DNA of 64,000 nt from positions 2,045,501-2,109,500 of the forward strand of contig NZ_CP053538.1 in NCBI RefSeq assembly GCF_013137895.1, read 5' to 3'. The notes beneath the pieces are model-generated. The model was not told where the DNA came from, did not search any database, and saw only the letters and a program-made list of their open reading frames with translations. Each line of letters starts with the position of its first letter. Positions within the stretch are counted from its first letter, which is position 1. The DNA comes from Hymenobacter taeanensis (GTDB lineage Bacteria; Bacteroidota; Bacteroidia; Cytophagales; Hymenobacteraceae). Below are positions 17,284 to 26,007 of the stretch, piece by piece. The translations under genes were made by a program, and so were the position numbers.

Positions 17284-20172
17284 CTAATGCGCCTGCAGCC
17301 AGTTGTTGCCGGTGCCCACTTCTACTTCCAGCGGTACGCCGCGGGGCAGGAGCAGGGCCTGGGTCATGAGCTCCTTGATTTTGGGCGTAATGTACTCCAC
17401 CTCTTCCCGCACAGCATCAAACACCAATTCGTCGTGCACCTGCAAAATCATACGGGTGCCTAGCTTCTCCTCAATCAGCCACTCATGAATGTTAATCATA
17501 GCCTTCTTGATGATGTCGGCGGCGGTGCCTTGGATGGGGGCGTTGATGGCGTTGCGCTCCGTGTAGCCGCGTAGGGTGGCGTTGCGAGAGTTTATGTCGC
17601 GCAGGTAGCGGCGGCGGCCCAGCAGGGTAGTGGCATATTCCAGCTCGCGCGCCTTATTGATACTTTCATCCATGAATTGCTTTACTGAGGCAAACTCCTG
17701 GAAGTAGGTGTCAATAATCTCGGTGGCCTCTTTGCGGCTGATGCCAATGCGCTGGGCCAGACCAAACGCCGAGATGCCGTAGATGATACCGAAGTTTACG
17801 GTTTTGGCCTTGCGGCGCATTTCACCATCCACCTGATCCAGGGGCACGTGGAATACCTTGCTGGCGGTACTAGTATGAATATCGAGGCCCTGGCGGAAGG
17901 CTTCAATCATGGTTTTATCGCCCGAGAAGTCGGCCATGATGCGCAGCTCCACCTGAGAGTAGTCGGCAGCCAGCAGCACGTGCTGGTCGTCGCGGGGTAC
18001 GAAGGCTTTGCGAATCTCGCGGCCCTTCTCCGTCCGGATAGGAATGTTCTGAAGGTTGGGGTTGGTGCTGCTGAGGCGGCCGGTGGCGGTTACGGCCTGG
18101 TTGAAGGACGTATGCACGCGGCCATCGAGCTCACACACCAGCTGGGGCAGCGCCTCTACGTAGGTTGAGCGCAGCTTGGTGAGTTGGCGGTGTTCCAGAA
18201 TCAGGCCCGCGATGGGGTTGTCGGCAGCCAGGGTGCTGAGCACTTCCTCGCCGGTGGCGTACTGGCCGGTTTTGGTCTTCTTGATTTTACCGCCACCCAG
18301 GCCTAGGCGGTCGAAGAGTACTTCGCCCAGCTGCTTCGGCGAGCCAATGTTGAACTCTTCGCCAGCCGCCGAGAAAATCTGCTGCTCAATCTCTTGAATG
18401 TAGCCCTGCAGCTCCGCCGAGTACTCACCCATGGCGTTGCTGTCAATCTTCACGCCCTCGTACTCAATGTCGGCCAGCACGGGCACCAGTGGATTTTCCA
18501 CGTCATTCAGCAGGTCCAGAAGGCCCACCTCCTTGAGCATGGGCTCAAACACGTGCTTGAGCTGCAGCGTTACATCGGCGTCTTCGCAGGCGTAGTCTGA
18601 TACCTCCGCCGGGGGCAGGTCGGCCATAGTTTTTTGGTTCTTGCCTTTTGGGCCGATCAGGGAGATGATAGACACCGGCGTGTAGTGCAGATACGTCTCG
18701 GCCAGCACGTCCATGTTGTGGCGCATGTCGGGCTCCAGCAGGTAGTGGGCCAGCATGGTATCAAAGAGCGGCCCGTGCACCTGCACGTTGTAGTGCTTGA
18801 GAATGGTGAGGTCATACTTGATATTCTGTCCGATTTTCAGAATCTCCTTCGCCTCAAAGAAGGGGCAGAACTCATCCACGAGGGCTTGGGCGGCGCTCTG
18901 GTCGTCGGTGGGTACGGGCACGTAGTAGGCCTCGCCGGGCAGCCAGCAGAACGACAGGCCTACGAGGCGCGCCGTCATGGTGTCTAGGCCAGTAGTTTCA
19001 GTGTCGAAGCTGACTTCTTTTTGCTGCAGCAAAAACTTCAGCAGGGATTTGCGCAGCTCGGGCGTGTCAATCAGGTGATAGTTGTGCGGCACGTCGGCCA
19101 GCGTGAGGCGGGGCCCGGCAGGGGCTCCGAAGCTGCCAGTAATGCCTTCTTCCGCCCCAATAGCCACGGCAGCATCAGAAGAGCCTCCAAACAAGCTGCC
19201 CTGCCCTTCAGCCACTTTGGGGCGCCGGGCGCCGCGTGAAGGAGGAGCCGTACTGCTCACGCCAGCAGGACTGCCACCGCCCAGCACGCGAGCAGCTAGC
19301 TGCCGGAATTCCAGCTCATCAAACAGCTGGCGCAGCTGCTCGGCATCAGGCTCTTCTAAGCGTAGATTTTCCTCGTGAAATTCAATAGGTACGGTCAGGT
19401 GAATGGTGGCCAGCTCCTTGCTCATGAGGCCCTGCTCAGCAAAGTTGCGCACATTTTCCTGCAGCTTGCCTTTGAGCTGGTCTACGTTGGCAATCAGGTT
19501 TTCTACCGAGCCAAACTCCTGCACCAGCTTCTTGGCCGTTTTCTCGCCAATGCCCGGAATGCCCGGGATGTTGTCGGAGGCATCGCCCTGCAGGCCCAGA
19601 ATGTCAATTACCTGCTCTACGCGCTCTACCTCAAAGCGCTGCAGCACGTGCTGCACGTCCAGCACCTCAGCGGCATTGCCCATAAAGGCGGGCCGGTAAA
19701 TCTTGATGCAGTCCGTTACGAGCTGGCAGTAGTCTTTGTCGGGGGTCATCATAAATACCTCGCCAAAGCCCTGCGCCTCCGCCCGCTGGGCCAGGGTGCC
19801 AATTACATCATCGGCCTCAAACCCATCTACCATCAGAATGGGAATGTTAAAGGCTTTGATGATTTTTTTGATGTACGGAATGGCTAGGCCAATATCCTCA
19901 GGCATGGCCTGGCGCTGAGCCTTGTAGTCGGCAAATTGCTCGTGGCGGAAGGTCTTTTTCTGTGCATCGAAAGCTACACCAATGTGAGTAGGCTTTTCTT
20001 TCTGGAGTACCTCCACCAGCGTGTTGGTAAACCCAAGAATGGCTCCGGTGTTCAGGCCCTTGGAGTTTACGCGTGGATTCTTGCTGAAGGCAAAATGGGC
20101 GCGGTAAATCAGGGCAAAAGCGTCGAGCAGGAAAAGCTTATGGGGGCGGGCAGCGGCAGATTCAGTCGTCAT
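17284..20172 (-). CDS. polA: DNA polymerase I
   Basis: The product has about 962 residues from the ATG at 20172 (MTTESAAARPHKLFLLDAFA); an ATG 21 bp upstream also exists. The 5'-3' exonuclease domain covers about residues 12-300 (LLDAFALIYRAHFAF, VDGFEADDVIGTLA, GDASDNIPGIPGIGEKTAKK). A low-complexity Gly/Ala/Ser linker precedes a 3'-5' proofreading domain with an intact first acidic motif (VSFDTETTGLD). The polymerase domain fills the C-terminal half: motif A LAADYSQVELRIMA, motif B RRKAKTVNFGIIYG and motif C QVHDELVFD. Ends GNNWLQAH. It fills gaps and removes RNA primers in replication and repair. Single gene with its own terminator; divergent from the exonuclease gene. Confidence 0.97.
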   Translation of the reverse strand: MTTESAAARPHKLFLLDAFALIYRAHFAFSKNPRVNSKGLNTGAILGFTNTLVEVLQKEKPTHIGVAFDAQKKTFRHEQFADYKAQRQAMPEDIGLAIPYIKKIIKAFNIPILMVDGFEADDVIGTLAQRAEAQGFGEVFMMTPDKDYCQLVTDCIKIYRPAFMGNAAEVLDVQHVLQRFEVERVEQVIDILGLQGDASDNIPGIPGIGEKTAKKLVQEFGSVENLIANVDQLKGKLQENVRNFAEQGLMSKELATIHLTVPIEFHEENLRLEEPDAEQLRQLFDELEFRQLAARVLGGGSPAGVSSTAPPSRGARRPKVAEGQGSLFGGSSDAAVAIGAEEGITGSFGAPAGPRLTLADVPHNYHLIDTPELRKSLLKFLLQQKEVSFDTETTGLDTMTARLVGLSFCWLPGEAYYVPVPTDDQSAAQALVDEFCPFFEAKEILKIGQNIKYDLTILKHYNVQVHGPLFDTMLAHYLLEPDMRHNMDVLAETYLHYTPVSIISLIGPKGKNQKTMADLPPAEVSDYACEDADVTLQLKHVFEPMLKEVGLLDLLNDVENPLVPVLADIEYEGVKIDSNAMGEYSAELQGYIQEIEQQIFSAAGEEFNIGSPKQLGEVLFDRLGLGGGKIKKTKTGQYATGEEVLSTLAADNPIAGLILEHRQLTKLRSTYVEALPQLVCELDGRVHTSFNQAVTATGRLSSTNPNLQNIPIRTEKGREIRKAFVPRDDQHVLLAADYSQVELRIMADFSGDKTMIEAFRQGLDIHTSTASKVFHVPLDQVDGEMRRKAKTVNFGIIYGISAFGLAQRIGISRKEATEIIDTYFQEFASVKQFMDESINKARELEYATTLLGRRRYLRDINSRNATLRGYTERNAINAPIQGTAADIIKKAMINIHEWLIEEKLGTRMILQVHDELVFDAVREEVEYITPKIKELMTQALLLPRGVPLEVEVGTGNNWLQAH

Positions 20173-20354
20173 ATGCACGAAGGTACGAGGCAAGCTCTAA
20201 GAGGGATATTGTAAGCAGCGGCAATTGAAGCTTACGGAGGAATATCGGAGCACTGGTTTCTGAAGACAACAACAAGCCACTACGTAGAATGGTGGTAAAA
20301 ACATAGGTTCAGGTCAGTTCCAACGCCCGCGGCTACCTGTGCGTACTGGCCTAG

Positions 20355-20954
20355 ATGCGCTATATTTCCCTCGACCTCGAAACCACCGGCGGCAAGCCCC
20401 AGCGCCACCAGATTCTGGAGCTGGCGGCCGTGGTAGAAGACACCAAAAAGCTGCTGCCACTCTCAGAGCTGCCCAAGTTCCGGCGCGTGGTGCGCCACCC
20501 CGAGTATGTGGGCACGGCCGGCGCCCTGGCCCTGAACGCGGGCTTGCTGCAGGAGCTGGCGCGCAAAGAGCCCAACCCCGAGCTGTGCACGCCCGATGAA
20601 CTGCTGCCCCAGCTGCGAGAGTTTCTGCTAGGCCAGGGCTTCAAGCTAGACAAGCACGATTGCGTGGCCGTAGTGATGGCCGGCAAAAACATTGCCTCCT
20701 TTGATCTGGGCTTTCTGCGAGAGTTGCCGGGTTATGGCCAGTTGGTACGCGCTGAGCCCGCCATGCTCGACCCCGCGGCTTTTTACCTCAATTGGCGCAA
20801 AGACACCCGCCTGCCCACCATGCAAACCTGCAAGGCCCGCGCCGGCTTCGAGGACGATACCGTGGCTCACCAGGCCCTGGCTGATGCCCTGGATGTAGTG
20901 CAGCTATTGCGCCCGTTCTATGAGTTGCCCGTGTACCAGCAGGCGCGGGAGTAG
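20355..20954 (+). CDS. DEDDh 3'-5' exonuclease domain protein
   Basis: The product has 199 residues. The RNase T/DnaQ-type fold is shown by ExoI motif ISLDLETTGG near residue 7, a middle acidic motif in AGKNIASFDLGFLRE (residues ~113-127), and the ExoIII motif with catalytic His and Asp in DDTVAHQALADALD (HxxxxD). Such small exonucleases process RNA ends or proofread or trim DNA; substrate cannot be told here. It is divergent from polA, sharing a 182-bp promoter region with it. Confidence 0.82.
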   Translation: MRYISLDLETTGGKPQRHQILELAAVVEDTKKLLPLSELPKFRRVVRHPEYVGTAGALALNAGLLQELARKEPNPELCTPDELLPQLREFLLGQGFKLDKHDCVAVVMAGKNIASFDLGFLRELPGYGQLVRAEPAMLDPAAFYLNWRKDTRLPTMQTCKARAGFEDDTVAHQALADALDVVQLLRPFYELPVYQQARE

Positions 20955-21022
20955 TAGAGGCCTAGCGGTTCGATTAGGTAGTGGAAACCGTAGCGGCGTG
21001 TACTTCGCACTATGATATGAGG

Positions 21023-21451
21023 TTACTCCTGGAGCTTCCTTTCTTTTCTAGCCGCTAAACCAGGATACTTAACCAGCTCCTCGGCTTCCATATCTATCAA
21101 AGTCTGTTTGAATGGGAGCCATTCTTCCACGGCATATAAAGGACTGGCCTCGAAAGTGTAGTTGTGAAACCAATGTTCGTAGAAGAAGTATTTCTGGCCT
21201 CCGGAATCAATGGCTCCAAACGCCATAATGTAGGCTCGCTCTGTAAGATGTTCCAGGTTTGCGTCAGGCAGATAGGCCTTGAGTTCTCGCATTAAGGCTC
21301 CAGAAGCGAGGTAGTAGACCAGTATCTTGCCTTCCGCCCTGTTCTCAACTGGTAAGTTTTCTTGCACAAACTGGATGCATTGCTGCGCTGGCGTAGGTGG
21401 TTTACCACGCTCCACTAAGAGGTAGCGAAAGAATCGTCGGAGCCAGCCCAT
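21023..21451 (-). CDS. Uncharacterised cytoplasmic protein
   Basis: The product has 142 residues with no signal peptide or membrane segment and no motif I recognise. It is aromatic- and Glu-rich (KYFFYEHWFHNYTFEASPLY, AVEEWLPFKQTLIDMEAEEL). The start ATG at 21451 gives MGWLRRFFRYLLVERGKPPT. It lies alone, convergent with the exonuclease gene. Reading-frame length and amino-acid make-up support a real gene, but function is unknown. Confidence 0.6.
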   Translation of the reverse strand: MGWLRRFFRYLLVERGKPPTPAQQCIQFVQENLPVENRAEGKILVYYLASGALMRELKAYLPDANLEHLTERAYIMAFGAIDSGGQKYFFYEHWFHNYTFEASPLYAVEEWLPFKQTLIDMEAEELVKYPGLAARKERKLQE

Positions 21452-21820
21452 AGTGGCAGGGGGAGAAGAGTGCGGTTAGGCAATTAGTTAGCGTAAATTT
21501 ACCCGCGTCTTATACTTTTCGGCGCGAGATACCAGTGCAGTTAAGCTAGAGAATGTTTCCTAAAACGGCCGTTGAAGGATGCGCCTTAACGGCCGTTTTA
21601 GGAAACCGGCTTCTGGGGGCTATACAAGCCAGCGTGATGAGTGACCATTGAGAGACCTAGGAGCCAATGGGATATGCATGCTGCGCTGTCGTTGTGTTAT
21701 TTCGTGATTGAATAAGGACTGATAACTGCCGCATATCATTCCTTATAAAGGATTGAAACCGCTGTTTACTTTGTCGTAAATGCCCCTTTCTACATGATAT
21801 GCTAATCCTGCCCATTCTTA
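21452..21820. other. Non-coding gap with a large hairpin
   Basis: About 370 bp carry no gene between two minus-strand hypothetical genes. Apart from the hairpin at 21555-21606, nothing else recognisable was found. Confidence 0.5.
21555..21606. repeat. Large perfect inverted repeat (hairpin)
   Basis: The arms 21555-21573 and 21588-21606 are a perfect 19-bp inverted repeat with a core of AAAACGGCCGTT. Four further pairs (AAGG 21575-21578 with CCTT 21584-21587) leave a small loop. No T run follows on +; on the minus strand it lies about 50 bp upstream of the translation start at 21451, near where its promoter should be. Confidence 0.7.
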
Positions 21821-22336
21821 CTACATATTACGATGGATAGCCATGACCGTGTCCCGGTGGAGGTCGATGCGAACCACTTCCGGGTCGTAAAAAAAGTTCT
21901 CTACAACCAAAAGCGTATCTCCTTGGGGATCGATAATGTAGCGTTTCCGAGTATCATCATAGATTCGGCTAGCAGCATACCGGTCAAGTAACGAATCGAT
22001 GTTTTTGAGGAAGGGGCAGTCGTCTGTTTTGACCAGCACCCACTCCTGATCGAACTTGATGAAACCACACCACGGCTGTGAAAGGTGTACTTCTGATTTT
22101 GTAATCATCGAAGAGAGTTTCACGTGCGTATTCTCGTCTTTGCGCACGGCATCTAGGTAGTAAAGTCCTTTCCGGGGGTGCGGATTGCGCCGAATGTAGG
22201 CACGTATCTCGGCGATAACCTGTGGGTGCTTCAAAACCGCGGATGCATCCATGCGGGTCGAACGAGTTAGCTTCTCTTGCCTACAAGCACTCACGCCAAC
22301 AAATAATGACAGAAGATAAAGAAGTCGAGTGAGCAT
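21821..22336 (-). CDS. Uncharacterised lipoprotein
   Basis: The product has 171 residues. The N-terminus is a lipoprotein signal (MLTRLLYLLSLFVGVSACRQ, lipobox SAC). The mature part is mixed alpha/beta (HPQVIAEIRAYIRRNPHPR, WCGFIKFDQEWVLVKTDDC, YIIDPQGDTLLVVENFFYDP) with two cysteines besides the lipidated one. No family is recognised. Base composition is slightly AT-richer than average. It is divergent from another lipoprotein gene, with a 200-bp promoter gap between. Confidence 0.65.
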   Translation of the reverse strand: MLTRLLYLLSLFVGVSACRQEKLTRSTRMDASAVLKHPQVIAEIRAYIRRNPHPRKGLYYLDAVRKDENTHVKLSSMITKSEVHLSQPWCGFIKFDQEWVLVKTDDCPFLKNIDSLLDRYAASRIYDDTRKRYIIDPQGDTLLVVENFFYDPEVVRIDLHRDTVMAIHRNM

Positions 22337-22535
22337 ATTCTGGAGAGATGAGGAACTACATCAAACCTGTAATTCTACCTAAAATACCATAAGATTGGAC
22401 AATGAACAGCAGAGCCAAAACCGTCGCTATTCCGTGGTAAGGGGTATAACTAACATTTTGTTAAGCAACTTTTTCAAGAAACAAAGATTGAACTTCACGT
22501 CCTGTATCCTTGAAAAAATAGCAAAATCGGTACTC

Positions 22536-23243
22536 ATGGATAGCCGAACGATTTCCTTATTGTACGTGGTCATATTGAGTGGGCTCACAGGGTGCGAACC
22601 TAAAAATGGCCCAACTGTCCCATTGCCACCCGCGAGTGGTAGCAAGCGAATGCCAGCACGCCACGTGACGCTCTATCTAGACAGCGAGTACGAGGTACTT
22701 GGTCCTGCTCAGCATCATGCGACTATTCTCCGGCCGGGCAACCGAGCACTGCCTGTACAGCGTGGTCTAGATACTCTTTTCCACAATGAAGCGATTAGCG
22801 TGGTAGGCGATACGGCACTACGGCGGAGCTCATTTGCAGTCTATAGGGCCTTCTCTTACCGCCATACTTTCACCGAGTTTCCTGTTGCGAAGTCCTTCCG
22901 AGGCCCAGTTTTACCAGTTGACTTTCGGACTAACCCGGCGGCAAAGCATCACATCACCCGTATAAAGGAAGGTGCGCAACAGCCCGCGAATTTTGCGGGT
23001 CACTACCGCCTAGTTACATGGGGCTGTGGCAGTACGTGTCAACAGTCCGTGCTGGTGGATCAGCGAACGGGACGCGTGTATGATGTCCCTGAAACAGCAC
23101 AGGGTCTGTCGTATCGCCTTACAAGTCGGCTGCTTATTACGGATTATGTAGAAGATGCGGACGCCACGTATTTAGTCAACTCCGTCTATCCAGCTCCTGC
23201 ATTTTATGTCTGGACAGGAAATTGCTTCCAGAAGCTGGAATAG
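22536..23243 (+). CDS. Uncharacterised lipoprotein with NFAGHY-WGCG-C motif
   Basis: The product has 235 residues from the ATG at 22536, which opens into a lipoprotein signal (MDSRTISLLYVVILSGLTGC). An upstream in-frame ATG at 22395 would bury this signal, so it is rejected. The C-terminal half carries a motif that recurs in small exported proteins of many bacteria: ANFAGHYRLVTWGCGSTCQQ followed by SVLVDQRTGRVY. I know the pattern but no assigned function. The two cysteines could form a disulfide. A terminator follows 80 bp later. Confidence 0.7.
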   Translation: MDSRTISLLYVVILSGLTGCEPKNGPTVPLPPASGSKRMPARHVTLYLDSEYEVLGPAQHHATILRPGNRALPVQRGLDTLFHNEAISVVGDTALRRSSFAVYRAFSYRHTFTEFPVAKSFRGPVLPVDFRTNPAAKHHITRIKEGAQQPANFAGHYRLVTWGCGSTCQQSVLVDQRTGRVYDVPETAQGLSYRLTSRLLITDYVEDADATYLVNSVYPAPAFYVWTGNCFQKLE

Positions 23244-23321
23244 GAGCTTCAGCGTACTTCCCCAAAGTCCGATAAGTCCAGTTATGTTTGCTACAAAGCA
23301 AAAGTAGGCGAATACGCATTG

Positions 23322-23355
23322 AAAAGCCCCTGAATACATATATACAGGGGCTTTT
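23322..23355. terminator. Intrinsic terminator
   Basis: AAAAGCCCCTG (23322-23332) pairs with 23345-23355, followed by a run of ten T on the + strand. It lies between convergent genes ending at 23243 and 23520. Confidence 0.85.
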
Positions 23356-23519
23356 TTTTTAATTAAGGTGGTATTGTAGGCCTTCCAGCTATTACTGGTG
23401 CCGCTCTAGAAGCCGCCGAAGTCGCCGCCACGGCCCCAAGCCACTTCCGCCGCCAAACACGTTGGGTGTTTGGCCCGCTAAAGAATGCAGTAGGTGGTTA
23501 ACTCTACTGCTAGCTCGAG

Positions 23520-25952
23520 TTAGTTTGACCGTAAGTTGTTGACTGGGTTAGCTGTGGCAGCTCGTAAGGCCTGGTACCCTACGGTCAGGAAGGCAACGGC
23601 GGCGGCCAGCAGCCCTGCGGCTACGAAAGCCCACAGGGGTAAATCAATGCGGTAGGCAAAGTCTTGCAGCCACCGGCTCATGGCCAGCCAAGCTGCCGGG
23701 AAAGCAATGAGGGCCGCCACCAGCACCAACACCAGGAATTCCTTCGACAGCAGGCTTACAATGTTGCCTACACTGGCTCCTAGGACTTTCCGGATGCCGA
23801 TTTCCTTTTTGCGACGCTCGGCGGCGTAAGTAGCCAGGCCAAACAGCCCGAGGCAGCCCACGAAAATGGCCACACCCGTGAAAATCCAGAGCAGGGTCTT
23901 GAGCTTGTCTTCGGCCTTATACATGTCGTCGAAGTTCTGGTCCAGGAACCGGTATTCGATGGGGCTTTCGGGGCTGAACTTGCCCCATACCTGCTTTACT
24001 CCGTCAACTGAGCTCCCAATGCTGTTTCCCTTCATCTTCACGGCTACTTTCCAATAGGCGTCGGGAAAGATCTGCAGCACGGCCGGTTCCAGCCGGTCAT
24101 AGAGGCTCTTGTAGTGGAAGTCCTTCACCACGCCAATAACCTGGCCTACTTTCAGCGAATCGGGGTTTTTGTCGTTCCAAACCTTCCACTCGAGCTTGCG
24201 GCCGAGGGCTTGCTGGGGCGTACCGAGGCCTAGTTCTTTCACCGCCGTTTCATTGATAATAAACGCGTGGTCTTTGTCGGTGCTCTGCTCCTTGGTAAAG
24301 TCGCGGCCCGTAACCAGCTGTAGGCCTAGGGTCCTGAGGTAGTCGTAGTCGACCATGAGCTGGGTGACCGAATGTTCTTTCCGCTCGCCGCTGCCGGGTA
24401 CGATGATGCCGTCGCCAGCCACCTGGTCGCCGGGGAAACCGTAGCCGATGCTCGCCGACACTACGCCGGGTACTTGCTGAAGCTCGTTTTTAAACGCTTC
24501 ATACTGCTTGTTCATGTTGTCGCCGCGCATGGGGAAGAACATGATCTGGTCGCGGTTGAACCCCAGGTCTTTGTTGTGCAGATAAGACACCTGCTTGAAC
24601 ACCACCAGAGCGCACACTATCAAGAACACCGACAAGGCAAACTGCACCACAATCAGCCCGTGACGGAGCCATTGCACCCGCCCAAAAATGCCGTCGGTGA
24701 CGACCGCGCTTTTCAGCACTTTTACCGGCTGGAAGCTAGACAGTACCAGGGCCGGATAGAAACCCGCCAAGAGGCCTACCACCACCGTCAGCACAACCAG
24801 CAGCGCTAGCAGAGCGGGGTTGGTGAGCAGGTTGAACTCCATACTCTTGCCCGTAAAAGAGTTGAGGGAAGGCAGCAGCAGCGCGGTGAGTACAGTGGCC
24901 AGCACCACGCTTACCAGCGTGAGTAGCAGCGTCTCGCTCAGAAACTGCAGCATCAACTGCTGCTTGCTGGCGCCAATGGTCTTGCGAATCCCCACCTCCT
25001 TGGCCCGCTGCATAGATTTGGCCGTAGCCAGGTTCACGAAGTTGAATCCGGCAATCAGCAGGATAAATACGGCAATAAACCCCAGGGCTTTCACGTAAGT
25101 AATGTTGCCCGTTACAGCCGAGTCGTACTTGAAGCCAGCAGAGTACAGGTGCACAGTATGCAAAGGCTGCAAGTAGGTTTTAAAGGTGATCTTGTCGTCT
25201 TCGCTGAGCGTAGGCTGCACCTTTTGCATGAGGTAGTCCTGCAGCTTGGCCTCGGTTTCTTTGGCGTTGGTGCCGGGCCGCAGCTTTACGTACGTGTAGA
25301 ACTGCTGCCAGCCCCAATTTTTCATCCGCTGCGCCGGCAGCTCGGCAGCGGCCATGGGAATCAGGTAGTTGGCTTTCAGGTGAAACTTGGATAGGCCCCC
25401 ACGCAGAACACCCGTTACCTGAAAGCTCGATTTATTGATCTTCAGCTCCTTGCCCACCGGGTTTACATTCCCAAAGAAGTTGTTGGCCACGTCCTCAGCC
25501 AGCACGACTGCTTCGGGCGCATCCAGAGCATGCGCGGCCGAGCCGTATTTGAAGGGCAACTCGAAAATGTTGAAGAAGGTAGAATCCGTGATAAGCCCGT
25601 TCTCCACGTAAATCTTTTTCTCGCCCACTTCCAACAAGCTGAGGCTGGTGCCGGTCATCAGGATGCGCGTAGTTTGCTCCACCTCGGGGAACTCCTGCTT
25701 GAGCGTGGTAGCGAACATGGGCGACACCGAGCTATGAATTTCGGAGGCCTCACTCTTGGTGTGCTGGGTGTAGACCCGGTAAATCTGCTCCCCGTGGGGC
25801 ACGAACTTGTCGAATTGCAGCTCGTCGTGCACGAACAGACCAATGAGCAGGCAGGCCGTTAGGCCTAGAGCCAGGCCGGCGATGTTAAGGAAGGAGAAGC
25901 CTTTGTGCCGGATGAGGTTCCGGTAGGCCACGAGGAAGTAGTTCTTAAGCAT
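23520..25952 (-). CDS. MacB/FtsX-type ABC transporter permease
   Basis: The product is an 810-residue inner-membrane permease. One N-terminal helix (FSFLNIAGLALGLTACLLIG, about 19-40) is followed by a large periplasmic MacB core domain, then three central helices within about 280-450, a second periplasmic domain, and three C-terminal helices from about 680 (LLWIFTGVAIFVGCLGLFGL). FtsX signatures appear twice (RAKEVGIRKTIGASKQQLML, RKKEIGIRKVLGASVGNIVS), so the gene carries a duplicated FtsX unit. This is the common Bacteroidota type of about 800 residues. It is the last gene of the operon adaptor-ATPase-permease-permease. Substrate unknown: macrolides, peptides, lipids or siderophores are possible. 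Confidence 0.88.
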   Translation of the reverse strand: MLKNYFLVAYRNLIRHKGFSFLNIAGLALGLTACLLIGLFVHDELQFDKFVPHGEQIYRVYTQHTKSEASEIHSSVSPMFATTLKQEFPEVEQTTRILMTGTSLSLLEVGEKKIYVENGLITDSTFFNIFELPFKYGSAAHALDAPEAVVLAEDVANNFFGNVNPVGKELKINKSSFQVTGVLRGGLSKFHLKANYLIPMAAAELPAQRMKNWGWQQFYTYVKLRPGTNAKETEAKLQDYLMQKVQPTLSEDDKITFKTYLQPLHTVHLYSAGFKYDSAVTGNITYVKALGFIAVFILLIAGFNFVNLATAKSMQRAKEVGIRKTIGASKQQLMLQFLSETLLLTLVSVVLATVLTALLLPSLNSFTGKSMEFNLLTNPALLALLVVLTVVVGLLAGFYPALVLSSFQPVKVLKSAVVTDGIFGRVQWLRHGLIVVQFALSVFLIVCALVVFKQVSYLHNKDLGFNRDQIMFFPMRGDNMNKQYEAFKNELQQVPGVVSASIGYGFPGDQVAGDGIIVPGSGERKEHSVTQLMVDYDYLRTLGLQLVTGRDFTKEQSTDKDHAFIINETAVKELGLGTPQQALGRKLEWKVWNDKNPDSLKVGQVIGVVKDFHYKSLYDRLEPAVLQIFPDAYWKVAVKMKGNSIGSSVDGVKQVWGKFSPESPIEYRFLDQNFDDMYKAEDKLKTLLWIFTGVAIFVGCLGLFGLATYAAERRKKEIGIRKVLGASVGNIVSLLSKEFLVLVLVAALIAFPAAWLAMSRWLQDFAYRIDLPLWAFVAAGLLAAAVAFLTVGYQALRAATANPVNNLRSN

Positions 25953-26007
25953 GATCGAGCCAGTAGTAGAAAGGGAACGAACAGAGATATGGCAGAACAG
26001 CTGGTGG

